Shown here one piece after another: positions 1 to 11,500 of a stretch of DNA of 31,763 nt. The position numbers were made by a program, and so were the translations under genes. This DNA is from Chromera velia. Its lineage: Eukaryota; Sar; Chromeraceae. How positions within the stretch are numbered: position 1 is the first letter of the stretch; every line of letters begins with the position of its first letter. Where the stretch lies: assembly GCA_018398765.1 (NCBI GenBank), contig JAHBMJ010003908.1, positions 15,001 through 46,763 on the forward strand, written 5' to 3'. The notes under the pieces were generated by a model. It was not told the DNA's origin. It searched no databases and saw nothing but the letters and a program-made list of their open reading frames with translations.

Positions 1-179
1 GTTTCAATGCCATCGCTTGCCTACGAAGAGAGGGCCCACTTGTTTTTGATGCCATCGCGGGACGTTGATTTTTCATGGAGGTATAAGACCGCTCCGGTGT
101 TTCCATCTCTACCCATGCCTAGGCTTATTTGACTCTGCGCATGAAAGTGCAATATTAATAATGTGATTTGTTCATGCAG

Positions 180-1576
180 GTCCGTCTGTCTGGGTCTGTG
201 GGCTGTTTTTTTGCAATTGCCGTCTCCTTCACGCAGTTGGTCCCGACGGACTATCTCAAAATGGTCAGTCAGCCAGACAATTAGAGGACCCACATGAAGA
301 CAAAAGATCGTTGAGTGTTCGTTGATTGCTTCGGCTGCTAATGATGCTCTCGGATTCGGGTATTCATTCGGACGTCCGGCTAAGAATCGAAAAGGGGAAA
401 CAACCATTTACTCACTATCATGCCATTCTACGTATCGCCAGCTCGCTCGATCCCTTTGTTGATTGGTCTGCATGCGCAATATCACAAAGCTCTCTAGCTC
501 TGCATGGACGTCCTCCCGAGAGTTAATTCCTTTTTTTTGTCTGGCGAGAAAACTTTGACATCTTTTTTTCATTCGGCTATCTTGTTTTCATTCGGCTTGA
601 GGTTTTTACGAGGATCGATCAATTCTGGGCAGGGAGGAATCTTGATTGCTTCTACAATGGCGCCGGTTGGGGAAATTGCCTTATTGTTTCGTCTGTTTCT
701 TTATTTCTTTCTTTCTTTGTTTGTTTAGTTGCTTGGTTGTTTCTTAGTGCCAGAGACAGGTCCCCTAGCTTTCTCACGGAAGGTAATTTTCAGTTCTTCC
801 CGGATTGCAAGGATGCGCTGTCCAGGTCTAGCGCGCGTACACTTTGCGCGACTGTGCTGAAATGAAATGTGCGCTCTTTCTCTTCTCCGGTCTTCTCTTC
901 TCTCATCTTCCTGCTCTTTTTCTACTGCTGTTCTCCTTTCCTCTCTTTCTTTTTCTTTCTCTCTCTTCCTATTCGTGTGTGAGGATGTGCGTGTATGCGT
1001 GCAGGTGGACTTCGTGCACTTGATCTGTCTGGAGGCCGTTTTCGCCGTTTTTTCGTTTGCAGTGCTCTGTCATATTCTCAATGACAGTAAGGTGGGTGCC
1101 TGTTCGCGTTCTCACTGACAGGTCGTTTTGCAGGAGAAATCCGCGTCTGCTCGTAGCAGCGCTGGGGTGAGACTCTCAAAAAGAAGTGCATGCATGACTT
1201 GGAAGCAGCAGACAAGACGTAAGTCCTCTTACCCGTACATAGAAACTCCGAGCCACGGGTTCTCTCTCTTCAATGAGGAAGCCCCCTGTCGGTGTGTGTC
1301 TGCTTCGTCAGTAGGCCAAGCAACCATAAAGATTAATTGAGGATGACTATTTCAAAAGTTGCGTAACACAATTTAATTGCCCCGAAAGTCCTTCTACCGA
1401 CTTTTTTTTCAGCGAGCACTACCGAATTCTTTTGTATGAAAACGAATGCACGCCCCCAAAGTCGTTCTACCAAGCTGTCAGTAGTCACGTAGCTGTAAGA
1501 TTCATCCGTCTGGAAACTGTTTTCGCTGAGGGGTGATACTCGTGTCTTTCTTTCTTTCTTTCTTTCTTTCTTTTTT

Positions 1577-1634
<58 letters not shown>

Positions 1635-3183
1635 GTGCAGCGACTTGTGGGGAGAAATCTTTTCTTCGCGGACAAGGGGATCGCCGCCTTCCTCTGTCTT
1701 GTGTCAGTTTGGGTTTTCGGCTTCTTTCGGTGGTGGGTTGGCATTGATTACAATAAATCAATTCTGTGGGTAGCTGTCGTCTGCTTATTGGTGTCTCTTG
1801 TCCGTTGCTTCCCGGACCTGTCGATAGCTCCGCAAAGATTTCCCTTAATTCAACTGCAGTGACAGGAAGGGAAAGCTGCAGTGTGTTCCTTCCCTCAGGC
1901 CTCAGGGTGGTAATGTGAAAGCAAAGTCCAATCGAATCAGGGTGTGACGAGAGAGGATTGGGCGCAAAACAAGAGTCGACTGATCGAGCTCTAGCTCTCC
2001 CATGCGCCTGCCTTGTGCGTTTGCATTCACTTCACTTCCCTTCTTTGGTTAATTCGATGATCGATCATGCATGCATGCAGATGGCTTACGGCTGTTGGTT
2101 GCATGATTGGGATGTCTGCCCAGGGCCAGGGGGAGTCAATTTCAAGAGAGGAAAGGAATCGGGAACTCGTGGTGGGTAGTTCAACCTTTTCTTTCGTTTT
2201 GTTCCCTTAAGTCTCTTCATTCTCGGGTTTTCTCTTCCAGAGAAATTCATTTTTCTTACAATGCATTGGGCCTTCTTTTTTTGGTCTCAGCTGCCGAAGA
2301 GGATCCCCCGTTTTTCTTTCTGGAAATGGATCGTGCATATTGCTCTGTTTGTGGTTATGCTGCATCTTTGGCCGCACTTGCACGGTTCACCCTCCTTCAT
2401 CAGACATTTATGACTAAATTGGTCGCACTCTCCGGTCGGTCCGTTGGTCACTCTGTGTGCCTCTCAGCTACTTGCGGCCTCCCCTTCGTCTGCCCGCCTG
2501 TGGTCTCTTGTGTCCATCTGTATGGCGTCGTAATCTTTGTCTCAAGTGTCTCTTTCTCAATCTGCCTTTCCTTCGATCGATCATCAAGCACTCCATTCGG
2601 TCGATCAGTGAAGTCTGAATGAAGTTCCGATCTCATGTCAATAATTGGTGCACGCCTTCCTCTGTGCATGCAGAACATTGGCTGGCTGGTTGGCTTCGGC
2701 ATGCTGCACATCTGTATCTTTGTCGGAATGATTTGCATCTTCTGCACTCCTCTTGGAAGAGTCTTGAAGGTGCGAAAGAGAAAATCCGAAGAGAGCGGAC
2801 AAACGGGACCCGCCCCTCGTGGGCTTCCTGGAATGCTCCCAATGGATGGGGGCTGGCAGCACCTGTCGTGGAAGAGCACAAACCATAAAAGGAAAAAGGA
2901 TGAAGGCGTCGGGAGGACAGCTAAACACGCAGCCGGCGTTTCAGCCCTCCAAAATGAAGTCACGAAAAAAGGACAGCAGCTTCCGGTGGAGCAGCGGTCC
3001 GAGAGAGGTCCTCGCAGGGTGCAGTCTTCCAGTCCTCATGAAGTTCAGGCAAACGAAGATGATGCCCCAAGTCCAGAAGAACATCTCAGAGAGGAAAGGG
3101 AAGACTCGCTCAGAAGTTCCGACTATCGGGCAGTGTTGGCGTACGCTATGCCTGGAGATGGAGGCGACTTTGCAGTTGTTTAA
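180..3183 (+). CDS. Multi-pass membrane protein, 3' portion of a many-exon gene (5' end outside window)
   Basis: This is a set of short open segments, each flanked by plausible splice signals and mostly in phase 0. Candidate exons are 180-263 (hydrophobic, one membrane span), 729-782, 1005-1091 (29 codons, one span), 1134-1218 (ends at a strong GTAAGT), possibly 1413-1480, from 1641 (two spans, Trp/Phe-rich), from 2081, from 2291 (one span) and 2674-3183. The last exon opens with a span containing NIGWLVGFGM and continues into a polar tail of roughly 130 residues rich in Lys, Glu and Ser before the TAA at 3181-3183. The spans and the NIGW..GFG stretch faintly recall MFS/POT transporters, but I cannot name a family. 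A transporter role is inference. The ends of the exons starting at 1641, 2081 and 2291 are not resolved, and the true start lies upstream of the window. Confidence 0.5.
1540..1640 (+). repeat. (CTTT)n(CT)n microsatellite ending in a 3' splice site
   Basis: A run of CTTT units passes into a long CT run and stops at the acceptor GTGCAG (1635-1640), directly before the exon that starts at 1641. The repeat therefore occupies the position of the polypyrimidine tract of this intron. Confidence 0.85.
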
Positions 3184-4434
3184 ATCAAGTTTAATCAAAT
3201 TAAGCTTTTTAAGTTTTAAAAGTAAAATCTATAACATATTTCATCAACAGTTTGGTACGTATCATAGGTATTTAAAAGCTTCAGTAAAAGGTAGAGTAAA
3301 AGCTGAAACTAGAGCTGAAAAGTATTATAAACTGCTATAAGAAGTTGAGTTCCACATCTAAGCTTATCTTGATGAAGCATTCATTTATATTTAGGAATCA
3401 GAAAGCTAAATTACTAATTTTGGTCAAGTTTTGAATTGACTAAATGAATAAATGAATGAATGAATGGATGAATAAATGAATGAATTGAGACACTGCGGTA
3501 GTTAAAGCCACTGAGCATACCATTTAGGCTCTGGCCAACTGCGGGCTAAACTGCGGGGCATGACATGTATTGTTTGTTTTCTTTGTATTTAAGATGTGCA
3601 AGTCACTGCAAGAAGAGGCAAGCCCAAATTAAGAGAGAAAGGCAGTTGAGATTTTGAAAGCGCTAACTCAAAACAACTGGATGTCCTCCCATACCAACTC
3701 GGTCCAACCATTTAAGTTACCGTTGAACGATTAGCACTATTTAACCTCAAAGAAAGCAAAGAGTTCTAGAAAGAGCTTAGAGTCCGGAAAAGCATAACAA
3801 CTCTGTGAGCGCGTATGGAGAGATAAAGGCTCGGCACATATGCGTACACGACACTCGTATATTAGATTATATGAGCTAGAAAAGAAAGTAAAGAAAAGAT
3901 GGGCTGAAAGAGGGAAACGGGGTTAAACCGGGGGGTTTTCGCAAACTAGGAGAACTCTGCCCACATATCATTGCCTGTGTAGGTTAGTGTAGGTCAATTT
4001 CTTGCGTAAATGATAAAAAATTAGACGTTTAAACGAACATTGTCGGTAAACAATGGTCAACAATATCATTGCTAATTCTGGTATAGACTTATAAGTTCTT
4101 GTACAGACAGATTTCTCTTTGTGACAATTTTGCCGGACTTTTAATTACCAGGTTACCAAGATGCAGCTAGACGCATAATGTATAAGGCCTAATGTGAAGC
4201 ATAAAGTTCCTATATATAGTATCAATCAATTCACTATATATAGTATACTAGGTATGGTTGCTAGATATATTATACATATTAGATCTTCAAAAAAAAAATC
4301 TATCTAACCAATCTGACTAATTTAAACCTATAGATTTAAACTGATTCATAAAAAAATTATCCTTAGCTAGACTTTAGGCTAGACTTTTCTAAAAACTTAT
4401 TGAGAAACACAAAAGTCTTAGAATTTCTACGTCC

Positions 4435-4622
4435 AGGTCGTCCAGGTAATTCTCTCCCGCGATCAGAGAGACGACCTCCAAAGAGAGCCTCCGGATCTTC
4501 AAGAACTTGAAGATGATGATCGATGGCCCGGCATACTCAAGAAGGCGCCTAGAAAGGCGCGGAAGAGCAGCCTGAGCGCGGAGCCCGGCCGCTCAGCGAG
4601 CAGCCTCAAAAAGTATGAAAGT
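4435..4622 (+). other. GC-rich island with a short open stretch
   Basis: A block of roughly 190 bp is much richer in GC than the DNA on both sides. One plus-strand frame is open for about 65 codons and ends at the TAA near 4626. It would encode an Asp/Glu-rich then Lys/Arg/Ser-rich peptide (it contains DLQELEDDDRWPG). No start codon or splice site is clear. It could be a captured gene fragment, a lone exon or part of a decayed transposon. I do not recognise it. Confidence 0.3.
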
Positions 4623-4747
4623 GTATAATTTAATCTAAATTTAAGTTAATTTTGTATTTTAGATTTTTTAGATAGATCATTATATTAGATTCGGGGAGGT
4701 AAAAAATTTAATTTAACACAAAATCTATCTAAAGACCACGCCTAGAT

Positions 4748-4797
4748 AGTCTATGTATATATATATATATATATATAAATAATATATATATATATGC
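4748..4797. repeat. (TA)n array
   Basis: Nearly pure TA dinucleotides with one short interruption. Confidence 0.9.
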
Positions 4798-5235
4798 TTA
4801 TTTTTTTCTAGATTTTTAAAAAACTTATATTTAGATATTTACTAATATTTGCATATGGAGTTGCACATGCGACCGGCCAACCAAAAGGCTAGCCAAAGGA
4901 GCCAACAAATGGGCAATCAACTGACCATGACGCTAGGTGACGCACAGTGATAAAAAAAAAAGGAAAAAAAAAATCTCAAAAAGCCTAATCTTTTTTATTT
5001 TTTTTTATTGTTTTATTGGAAGTGTCAAACATATAACAAAAACACATCTAACTACAAAACCTACCTTTGCTAAGTTTGCTTAGACCTTTGACCACCAGAC
5101 AAAAAACAAAAAAGAAAAAAAAAATCTCGACAAGTCTATTCTTTTTTTTTTTTTACCACTGTGCGTCGCCTAGCCATGACGATTGAGCTAACAGTAGGCT
5201 AACAACAAAAGCACATGATTTTTTTTTTCGATCGA

Positions 5236-5334
5236 GAATGATTAAGAGACAGACAAACAGACAGACAGTCAGACAAACAGACAGACAGACAGAAAGACAG
5301 AAAGGAAGACAGACAGACAGACAGACACAAACAA

Positions 5335-5382
<48 letters not shown>

Positions 5383-5694
5383 GAAGACAGACAGACAGAC
5401 AGACAGACACAAACAAACAGACAGACAGACAGACGCAGGCACACAGACACATAGACAGGCACGCACAAACACAGAAAAATGGTCAGAAGGACACGGAGAC
5501 ACAGAAAAGGCTATGTGACTGTTTTTTTTTTTCTTTTTCAGTTCAATCCAACAAGAAAACAATAAGACACGCAGAAAACAGTCAATACAGACACATGGTT
5601 GGGCAGGGAAACAGACAGACAGACAGACAAATAGATAGATAGATAGATAGATAGATAGACAAACAAACAAACAAACATACAGACTATCAGACAC

Positions 5695-5728
<34 letters not shown>

Positions 5729-5735
5729 TGACAAA
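5236..5735. repeat. (GACA)n / (GATA)n / (CAAA)n microsatellite cluster
   Basis: GACA units dominate 5245-5445 and 5608-5630, a pure GATA block sits at about 5631-5659, CAAA/CAAACATA follows, and a further GACA block covers about 5693-5728. Reading frames across it on both strands (Val-Cys-Leu-Ser or Arg-Gln-Thr-Asp repeats) are products of the 4-bp unit and not genes. Confidence 0.9.
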
Positions 5736-5940
5736 CAGACTCTCGAGCAGTCAAAGAGACACATGCGCAGACGAACAGACGAGCTGCCGCGTTGACCGGC
5801 ACGCAGGCATACAGAAAAATGCGCATACTGTACCACATACAAACAGACGGACAGGCAGACAGAGGGGCAGACCAGCAGGCAAACAGACACACTCCAAAGA
5901 TCCCATAGTGAGTGACTTTTTTTGGGATTTCATTGATGAA

Positions 5941-6395
5941 CATGGCCTGTTTGTGCTGTACAAATAAATCTAGGACGTAAAACTTTCATTCAAACTTTCC
6001 TCCCTCTCTCCAAAAGAGAACACCTTCGACCGGGAGGGGAGTGAAAGTGAATGAATTCTTCCGGTCCCTTCCAAGCCTTACGAGCTGTTGGTTCCTCTCA
6101 AAGACCTTCCAAAGTCTCCTTCCATCCATCCATCCATCCATCCATCCATCCATCCATCCCTACGCTTGTCCTTCCATCTGTCCATCCATGTGGATATTCA
6201 TCCAACTGGCTGAGCTTTTGATGCTCTGCCCTGCCATGACCCTCATTCACCACCCGTTCGACGAAATGCAGACCGACTCTGTCTGCTTCCCACCTATCTG
6301 AGTGACCAGCAGTCTGTAGAAAAGGTGAAAAACGATAAACAACAAGGAAATCCCATCCCCCTCATTCCCCTCGACTCCCTCCCTAGAGAGGGACG
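5941..6395. other. Intergenic, probable 3' flank of the minus-strand gene
   Basis: No gene seen. It holds a (CCAT)n array at 6119-6159 and pyrimidine-rich sequence. It lies immediately downstream (3') of the minus-strand CDS ending at 6396. Confidence 0.6.
6119..6159. repeat. (CCAT)n microsatellite
   Basis: About ten perfect CCAT units. Confidence 0.95.
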
Positions 6396-6926
6396 TCACA
6401 TGTGCCCTAGAGTTGGCAACATCGGCATACTCTTGCTGTGATTGGAAGTAGAGAGCTTTCCCAGGGAGGGGGTTTTGACTCTCTTCTGCACGAGGGAGTA
6501 TTTGGGTCTGTACGCTCCTACCGGTGCCCCCTGAAGAAGTTTGGGAAACATTTTCTCTGCGTAGTAGTTTCTCTCTGGGGATTTGAACGCAGGGGACAGT
6601 CGGTCATGCAGGAGGAACTCTGCGGAGGTCCCCCCTTCGGGAGAGTCAGGGTGCGCGTCCTGTCCCCCCTCATTCTTCGGGACAAGGTCTACGTCGTCCC
6701 CTCTCAATGCCCTCTGCAGTTCGTACCAGATCGATTTGACATGATACTGGGTCTCGTCTGCATCGAATTGCATCGCCCCCCTCTTTTTAAACTTCCCGAT
6801 TTCAAATACAGAGTAGTCAAACGCCGGATCCACCCCCTTCCCCAAAGACCGCCTCAGTGAGACCAATTTGGACTCCGTCGATTTGCCCGCAGTGCTGAAG
6901 ACACCGTCAATCACAAGGTGATGCAT
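6396..6926 (-). CDS. Hypothetical protein, 176 residues, single exon
   Basis: This is an uninterrupted frame from the ATG at 6926-6924 to a stop at 6396. Its composition is mixed, unlike the repeat-driven frames nearby. The protein is soluble and basic at the C-terminus, with no signal peptide or membrane span. The N-terminal half looks globular. The C-terminal part holds the motif GAPVGAYRPKYSLVQKRV (about residues 133-150) followed by a Ser/Lys/Pro tail. Motifs of the VG-Y-x-P-K-Y type occur in cytoskeleton- or cilium-linked proteins of protists; applying that here is a guess. It is divergently oriented to the karyopherin gene, with 754 bp between the two start codons. Intron-free structure is unusual in this window. 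I do not recognise an orthologue. Confidence 0.65.
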   Translation of the reverse strand: MHHLVIDGVFSTAGKSTESKLVSLRRSLGKGVDPAFDYSVFEIGKFKKRGAMQFDADETQYHVKSIWYELQRALRGDDVDLVPKNEGGQDAHPDSPEGGTSAEFLLHDRLSPAFKSPERNYYAEKMFPKLLQGAPVGAYRPKYSLVQKRVKTPSLGKLSTSNHSKSMPMLPTLGHM

Positions 6927-7680
6927 CTTTCTGTAGACAGTTCAATAAATGCGGTTGAGCTCGGTTCCTTCTCTTCTGATTGAGGTAGAGGCTTGTGCTC
7001 GGACGAGGATTAAGGAGGGGCACGCTTGATGTGTATATATCTTCACTCTCTGTTCAAACTTTCTGAATGGGTATGGATTAGAAACTTGTACCGCGCTCGC
7101 AAAATCTGCATGCACCTCAGGAACCAGTCAGCCAGTTATTTGTCTATGCATCAGAATGAAATGGAGAAGTCCTTCATTCTTCCGACTGCATTCAAAGTCA
7201 AGCAGGCTATGTACTGTAAGAGCACTGAAAACTGTTTGCCTGACCTTAATTCATGCATCGATCAATTTGAATCGATCGATCTGCATATGAGACCATGCAT
7301 GCATGCAGGATACCCATGCATGGATCGGATACCCCCTTATGCATGCATGCACGCGAGGGCCGCGCGCGAGCTGCTGCCGCGGCCCGGCCGGCATTATACG
7401 CGGCCATGCAGCGCAGTAACGCGCTGTCACATGCGCTGTCCTCTTCTGCAATCTTCTGCAATTCTTCTGCATGGAAGAGAAAAGGCCGAGGTATGCCGAG
7501 GTGCCCATAGGTGTCGCTCGTTGGACGCTGATAGTTGGCTGGAATGAGTATTTATGCCTCCGTAGGAATCGAACATGAAGAGGTGGCCATGCAGGCACTC
7601 ACACGTGTAGACAGACTGAGCGATTATCTTGAATTGTATCTCAACTTCTTCTGACTAATTGCTCAACTAGAATTGTGCGT
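6927..7680. promoter_or_regulatory. Divergent intergenic region (candidate bidirectional promoter)
   Basis: The region lies between the start codons of two divergently oriented genes (ATG at 6926 on minus, ATG at 7681 on plus). It contains overlapping TGCATGCA palindromes around 7303-7314 and 7340-7351, ATCGAT/GATCGATC palindromes around 7256-7281, and a CG-rich stretch at 7355-7405 made of GCGCGCGAG, CCGCGGCCCGGCCGG and CGCGGCCATGC. No other gene is convincing here. TGCATGCA is a known binding site of some apicomplexan AP2-domain factors; its use here is inference. Confidence 0.5.
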
Positions 7681-8542
7681 ATGCAGCCGTCGAATCGGCC
7701 GTCCAGCCCCCAGGTTGCCTCTTATCTTCACACGCTCCTGGCTGGCCATGGAGCCGCAGAGCAGAAAAAGGCCAACAACTGGCTGGAACATTTTCAGAGA
7801 AGCGAGCACTCCCTGGAGGTATCGTTGGAGTTGCTGGACTCCGCTTGTGCTAGTGGGAACTGGCCGGCGTTGATTTTTGGAGCACAGACGGTGCTCAAGT
7901 GTCTGGAGAGGTCCAAGTGCGGCCCCTCTCTGGAAAGCGTTGCGGGGGCGTCGGCAGATCTTTCACGGAGACTGGCCGGACTGTGCCGTCTCCTTTTCGA
8001 CTCAGGAGAGGGGGGGGGCAAGGCGGCAATCCCACAGCTTTGCCTCTCTGTGGTTGCCCTACATGCTCGCTTTTTGGGTTTGCCGGGACTTTTGGGGGAT
8101 GCCCTGGGGGCCCTTTCCCCTTTCGTCGAAAGGAGTGCCCCTCTCTCCCGTCTCCTTGAAAACTTCGAGACGGTCTTCGCGATGGAGATCCTCGCGGCAG
8201 CTCCCGAGCAGGTCACTCAATCTGACATGAAACTGACGCAGCGAAAGAGTTCTTTTTGCAATCTCTCCTGTGGATATTCAAATGTCTTGTGTGGGTCTTT
8301 TTTTTCATTCTGAAAATTTTCATTGTATGCCGGAGAAGATCTAGGACCTGTACAGAGTTGCACGTCCGGAAAGCGATGCCAGCCGTGGCCCGCCAGGAGT
8401 GTGCACTCTGCAGGTTGATGGTGGAGCTGCTCGTGTGTATATGAATAAAATGCATGGATGTCTGCGTGCATGCATGTGTGGCCTGATCGATCGATCGATG
8501 AGATGGAGATGCACGTGTGTATGCACAAATAATATGTATGTG

Positions 8543-8585
<43 letters not shown>

Positions 8586-11500
8586 AGGTCGTCTGCAAGA
8601 GACAGACCCTAGAGGGGGAGGGACGGGCCAACGCCATGGCTTCTCTGTGCGAAGCGTGCGCCCCTGCTGTCCAGACAATCACGGCATTGATGCATTCGGC
8701 CATGGAGGAGCCGGCATCTTCCCGGGTACGGGCTTTGTGTGCGGAGGCCACAGGCAGGCAGCTGCTGGCATGGTTGGCGGCAGTGGGCGACTCTTCCGCT
8801 CTTGCAGCCTTTCTGCGGTCTGAATCATTGACACTCTTTTTTCGTGTCGAGGTGGAGAGAGGGTGCGGTGACTTTAGCGGCTTGGTGTGCTCGGACTTTC
8901 TCCGCACTTTACTTAGCTTTGTAAGGGGAGCACTAGGGGGAGTGTCCTCTCAGTCTCCAGGGTTGGGTGGGGTGTGGCTCGGCGCGATGGCGCATTTTGT
9001 TGGCCCCTTCAGTCGACTCGTGCGGGGGGGTGGGCTTCGGCCTGTGCCGATGCGTCGTATATCCGGGCTATTGGTTGAGACGTTCGCTTCTCAGATCATT
9101 GCAGTTTTGCTTGCAGACGGGAGGGCAGAGGCAGAAGAGGCGGATTTGTGGCTGCGTCGCAAAGGGGGGACAAGAGGTGGGGAGACGGTTGAGCGCGAGA
9201 AAAAGAAAAACTCTGCAGTACAAACTGCAGGTAGTGTGCTGAGGGGAGCAGCTATTGCGGCAGCCAACCGACGAGATCGAAAAGATCATCTTCAAACAAG
9301 AGCAGGTGCCCAGGCAGAAGCCATCTTGGTTTCTCCTCAGATGCCCTGGCTGGATTTTGGGGGTTTGTCAAGGGAGTTGGAAAGCGTGTGGGCTCATGAT
9401 TGGGAAGTGCAGCCTGTCCACGGCGGCCAAGCGGTCAGCCCGCTGTCGGACCTCCGTGGGATGGTCACCGGTCTGCTTGGCTGTCTTCTCCCGACACGCA
9501 CGGACTTTCTCTCTGGCAGTACTGACCAGGATGCAGAGATCGGAGATGAAGGGGGGGAGGGGGGGGGAGTAGAGGGAGCAGAGGCTTTTGAAGGACTTGT
9601 GTGTCTCTTCCGGACTCTTGTAGGGCTGCCCTCCGAGGGGCCTGTGGCTGTGCGTGCACGCGATCGACTGCGGTCCCCTCTCTCAGAGGTCGGTCTGGGG
9701 GAAGGGGGGAGGGGGGCGGGGGTTGTGAGTATGCATACATGGACGTGATTTCTTTAAGAGACAGCTGTGGTCAGGTGAGAGGTTGGCATCTTCTCAGACA
9801 GTCCTCCGAGAGCATCAAAAGAACGCAGGATGAGAGGATAAGATGAAGGAATTTTTTCGAGGGGAACTTGATGAATGTTTTCGTTCCGATCATCGAGAGA
9901 GATGCAGCTAGACAGGCTCTTTCTGAAAGGCCGCCTCCCTCAGAAGAAAACAAACGAAAAAAAACGAAGTGTCGCAGTCCATCTGTTTCTCTGTCTCCTC
10001 TCTCTCTGTCTGTCTGTCTGCAGACTACCTCGGCCCTCGTGCAGAGTTCCCGTATGGTCCCCTCCCGGTGGGCTTCGGTCTCTCCTGAGGAGAGGGAGAG
10101 CTTCCTGGAATTTAGAGAGGAGTGTCGCGACGTGCTCCGTTCTTTCTTTCTTCCTCTGCCCTCTCCCGCACCCTCTCAAACCTCAACAGCAGCAGTCCAC
10201 CAGGACCTACAGGCATCAGGGCAAGGATCCATGCAAAGTGGAACCTGCAGGGTTCTTCAGAGCGCCGCAGTCGCTACAGGCGTGCATCCGGCGGATTTTG
10301 TGTCTCGGTGCTCTCAGGAGGCGGAGGGCGCCTTGAGGCTCTGGGAGGCGGACGGCTTTGGGGACAGTGGAGGTCGGTGAGAGATCCTCGTAACTGTGTG
10401 CGTTTTTGTGTGTCTGCTTTAGGCTCATCCAATTTGTGTTCATTTCTTGGTCACATTTCTTGGAGGGTCTAGAAGCCTGCTCTACTCGAGATTCAAGGGG
10501 GGGGCTTTCAATGACATGCAGGACGACAGAGAGAGCGTATCCCGAACAAATAGGAAAGAGATGGAGGGAAAAAAACAAGAAAGAAGCGACGGAAGGACGG
10601 AACAAAATGAGAAAAATAGCCGACTCTTCAACTCAACGCGTATGTCTATGCCATGCACTTGCAGGTCACTGGGCAACTGTGGAAGTGCTGACGCACGCAG
10701 TCTCAGCCCTCGGCAGGGGGTATGCGCCTCTGTCGGTGGAGGGAATTGTTGGACACTCTTCCGCATCTGCTTCTGCAGTTTCGCCTGTGCCTCTTCTGCC
10801 TAGCTCGGGGGCAGGGCTCGGTCTTGATTTTTGCCGCGCTGTGGAGGCTCTGGTCGACATGCTCACTCTGAACGTCCCCTGGCAGCGGCTTGTGGAAGGT
10901 CTGCTGTGCTTAGCAATGCTTATTTTTCCCTCGTGTCTCATACCGTGTGCGTGTGTGTATACATGGGTATGTGCAATGGAGCACGATAGAGGATCGCAGG
11001 GAAGAATGACAAAGAAAGAAGGGGGTTCAGATCAGTTCGTAAGCAGAAAGTCATTTGCACCCACAAACAGTTCTTCGGATGATGACTCTTCTTCACTTTC
11101 ACGTCTTTTCTTCCACTTTTTGTGTGGACAGGCTACTCTGCATTTTCTCTTTCTTCTTTTTGCTGAAATGATGCTGTCTGGTGGTGTGGTGTGCAGCTCA
11201 GCATACCGGGGCCTCAGACGGATCCTGTTCGTCTTCTGCGTCGTCCACAATTTGTTTCTCTGGATACCGAGCTGTCCTCTCTTCCCTGCTCCTGCTGTGC
11301 TCGGTGACACTCGCGAGCCCTGCGAAGTTTTCTGGAGGGAACGGACAGTCGTCTGCTCACTCTCCGCAGGGTCTGCAGACTGAGTCGGGGGCGGGCAGGG
11401 AAGCTGCCGAGTTGTGGACGGGGAGAGTGAGGAGGTAAGGGAGAATGAAGAGGCAAGCCTGTCGTTCTACCAAAAGAGGGCGGGCGGATTTGTTTCTTAG

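Larger units (their letters stand above)
3184..5235. other. AT-rich gene desert
   Basis: About 2 kb with no convincing exon on either strand. It probably begins with the 3' untranslated region of the membrane-protein gene. It contains a GAATAAAT/GAATGAAT run (near 3443-3485), two copies of the palindromic CTATATATAGTAT (about 4210 and 4233), poly(A) and poly(T) runs and a TA array. Composition is sharply more AT-rich than the flanking genes. Confidence 0.7.

Noticed and set aside
2635-3183. Firm assignment of the membrane protein to the POT/NRT1 peptide transporter family
   Set aside because: Only one short stretch (NIGW..GFG) resembles that family, and the exon structure upstream is not resolved.
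5153-5943. Minus-strand Cys/Val/Leu/Ser frames and a plus-strand Arg/Gln/Thr/Asp frame
   Set aside because: They are translations of GACA/GATA microsatellites, open because the 4-bp unit contains no stop in any phase.
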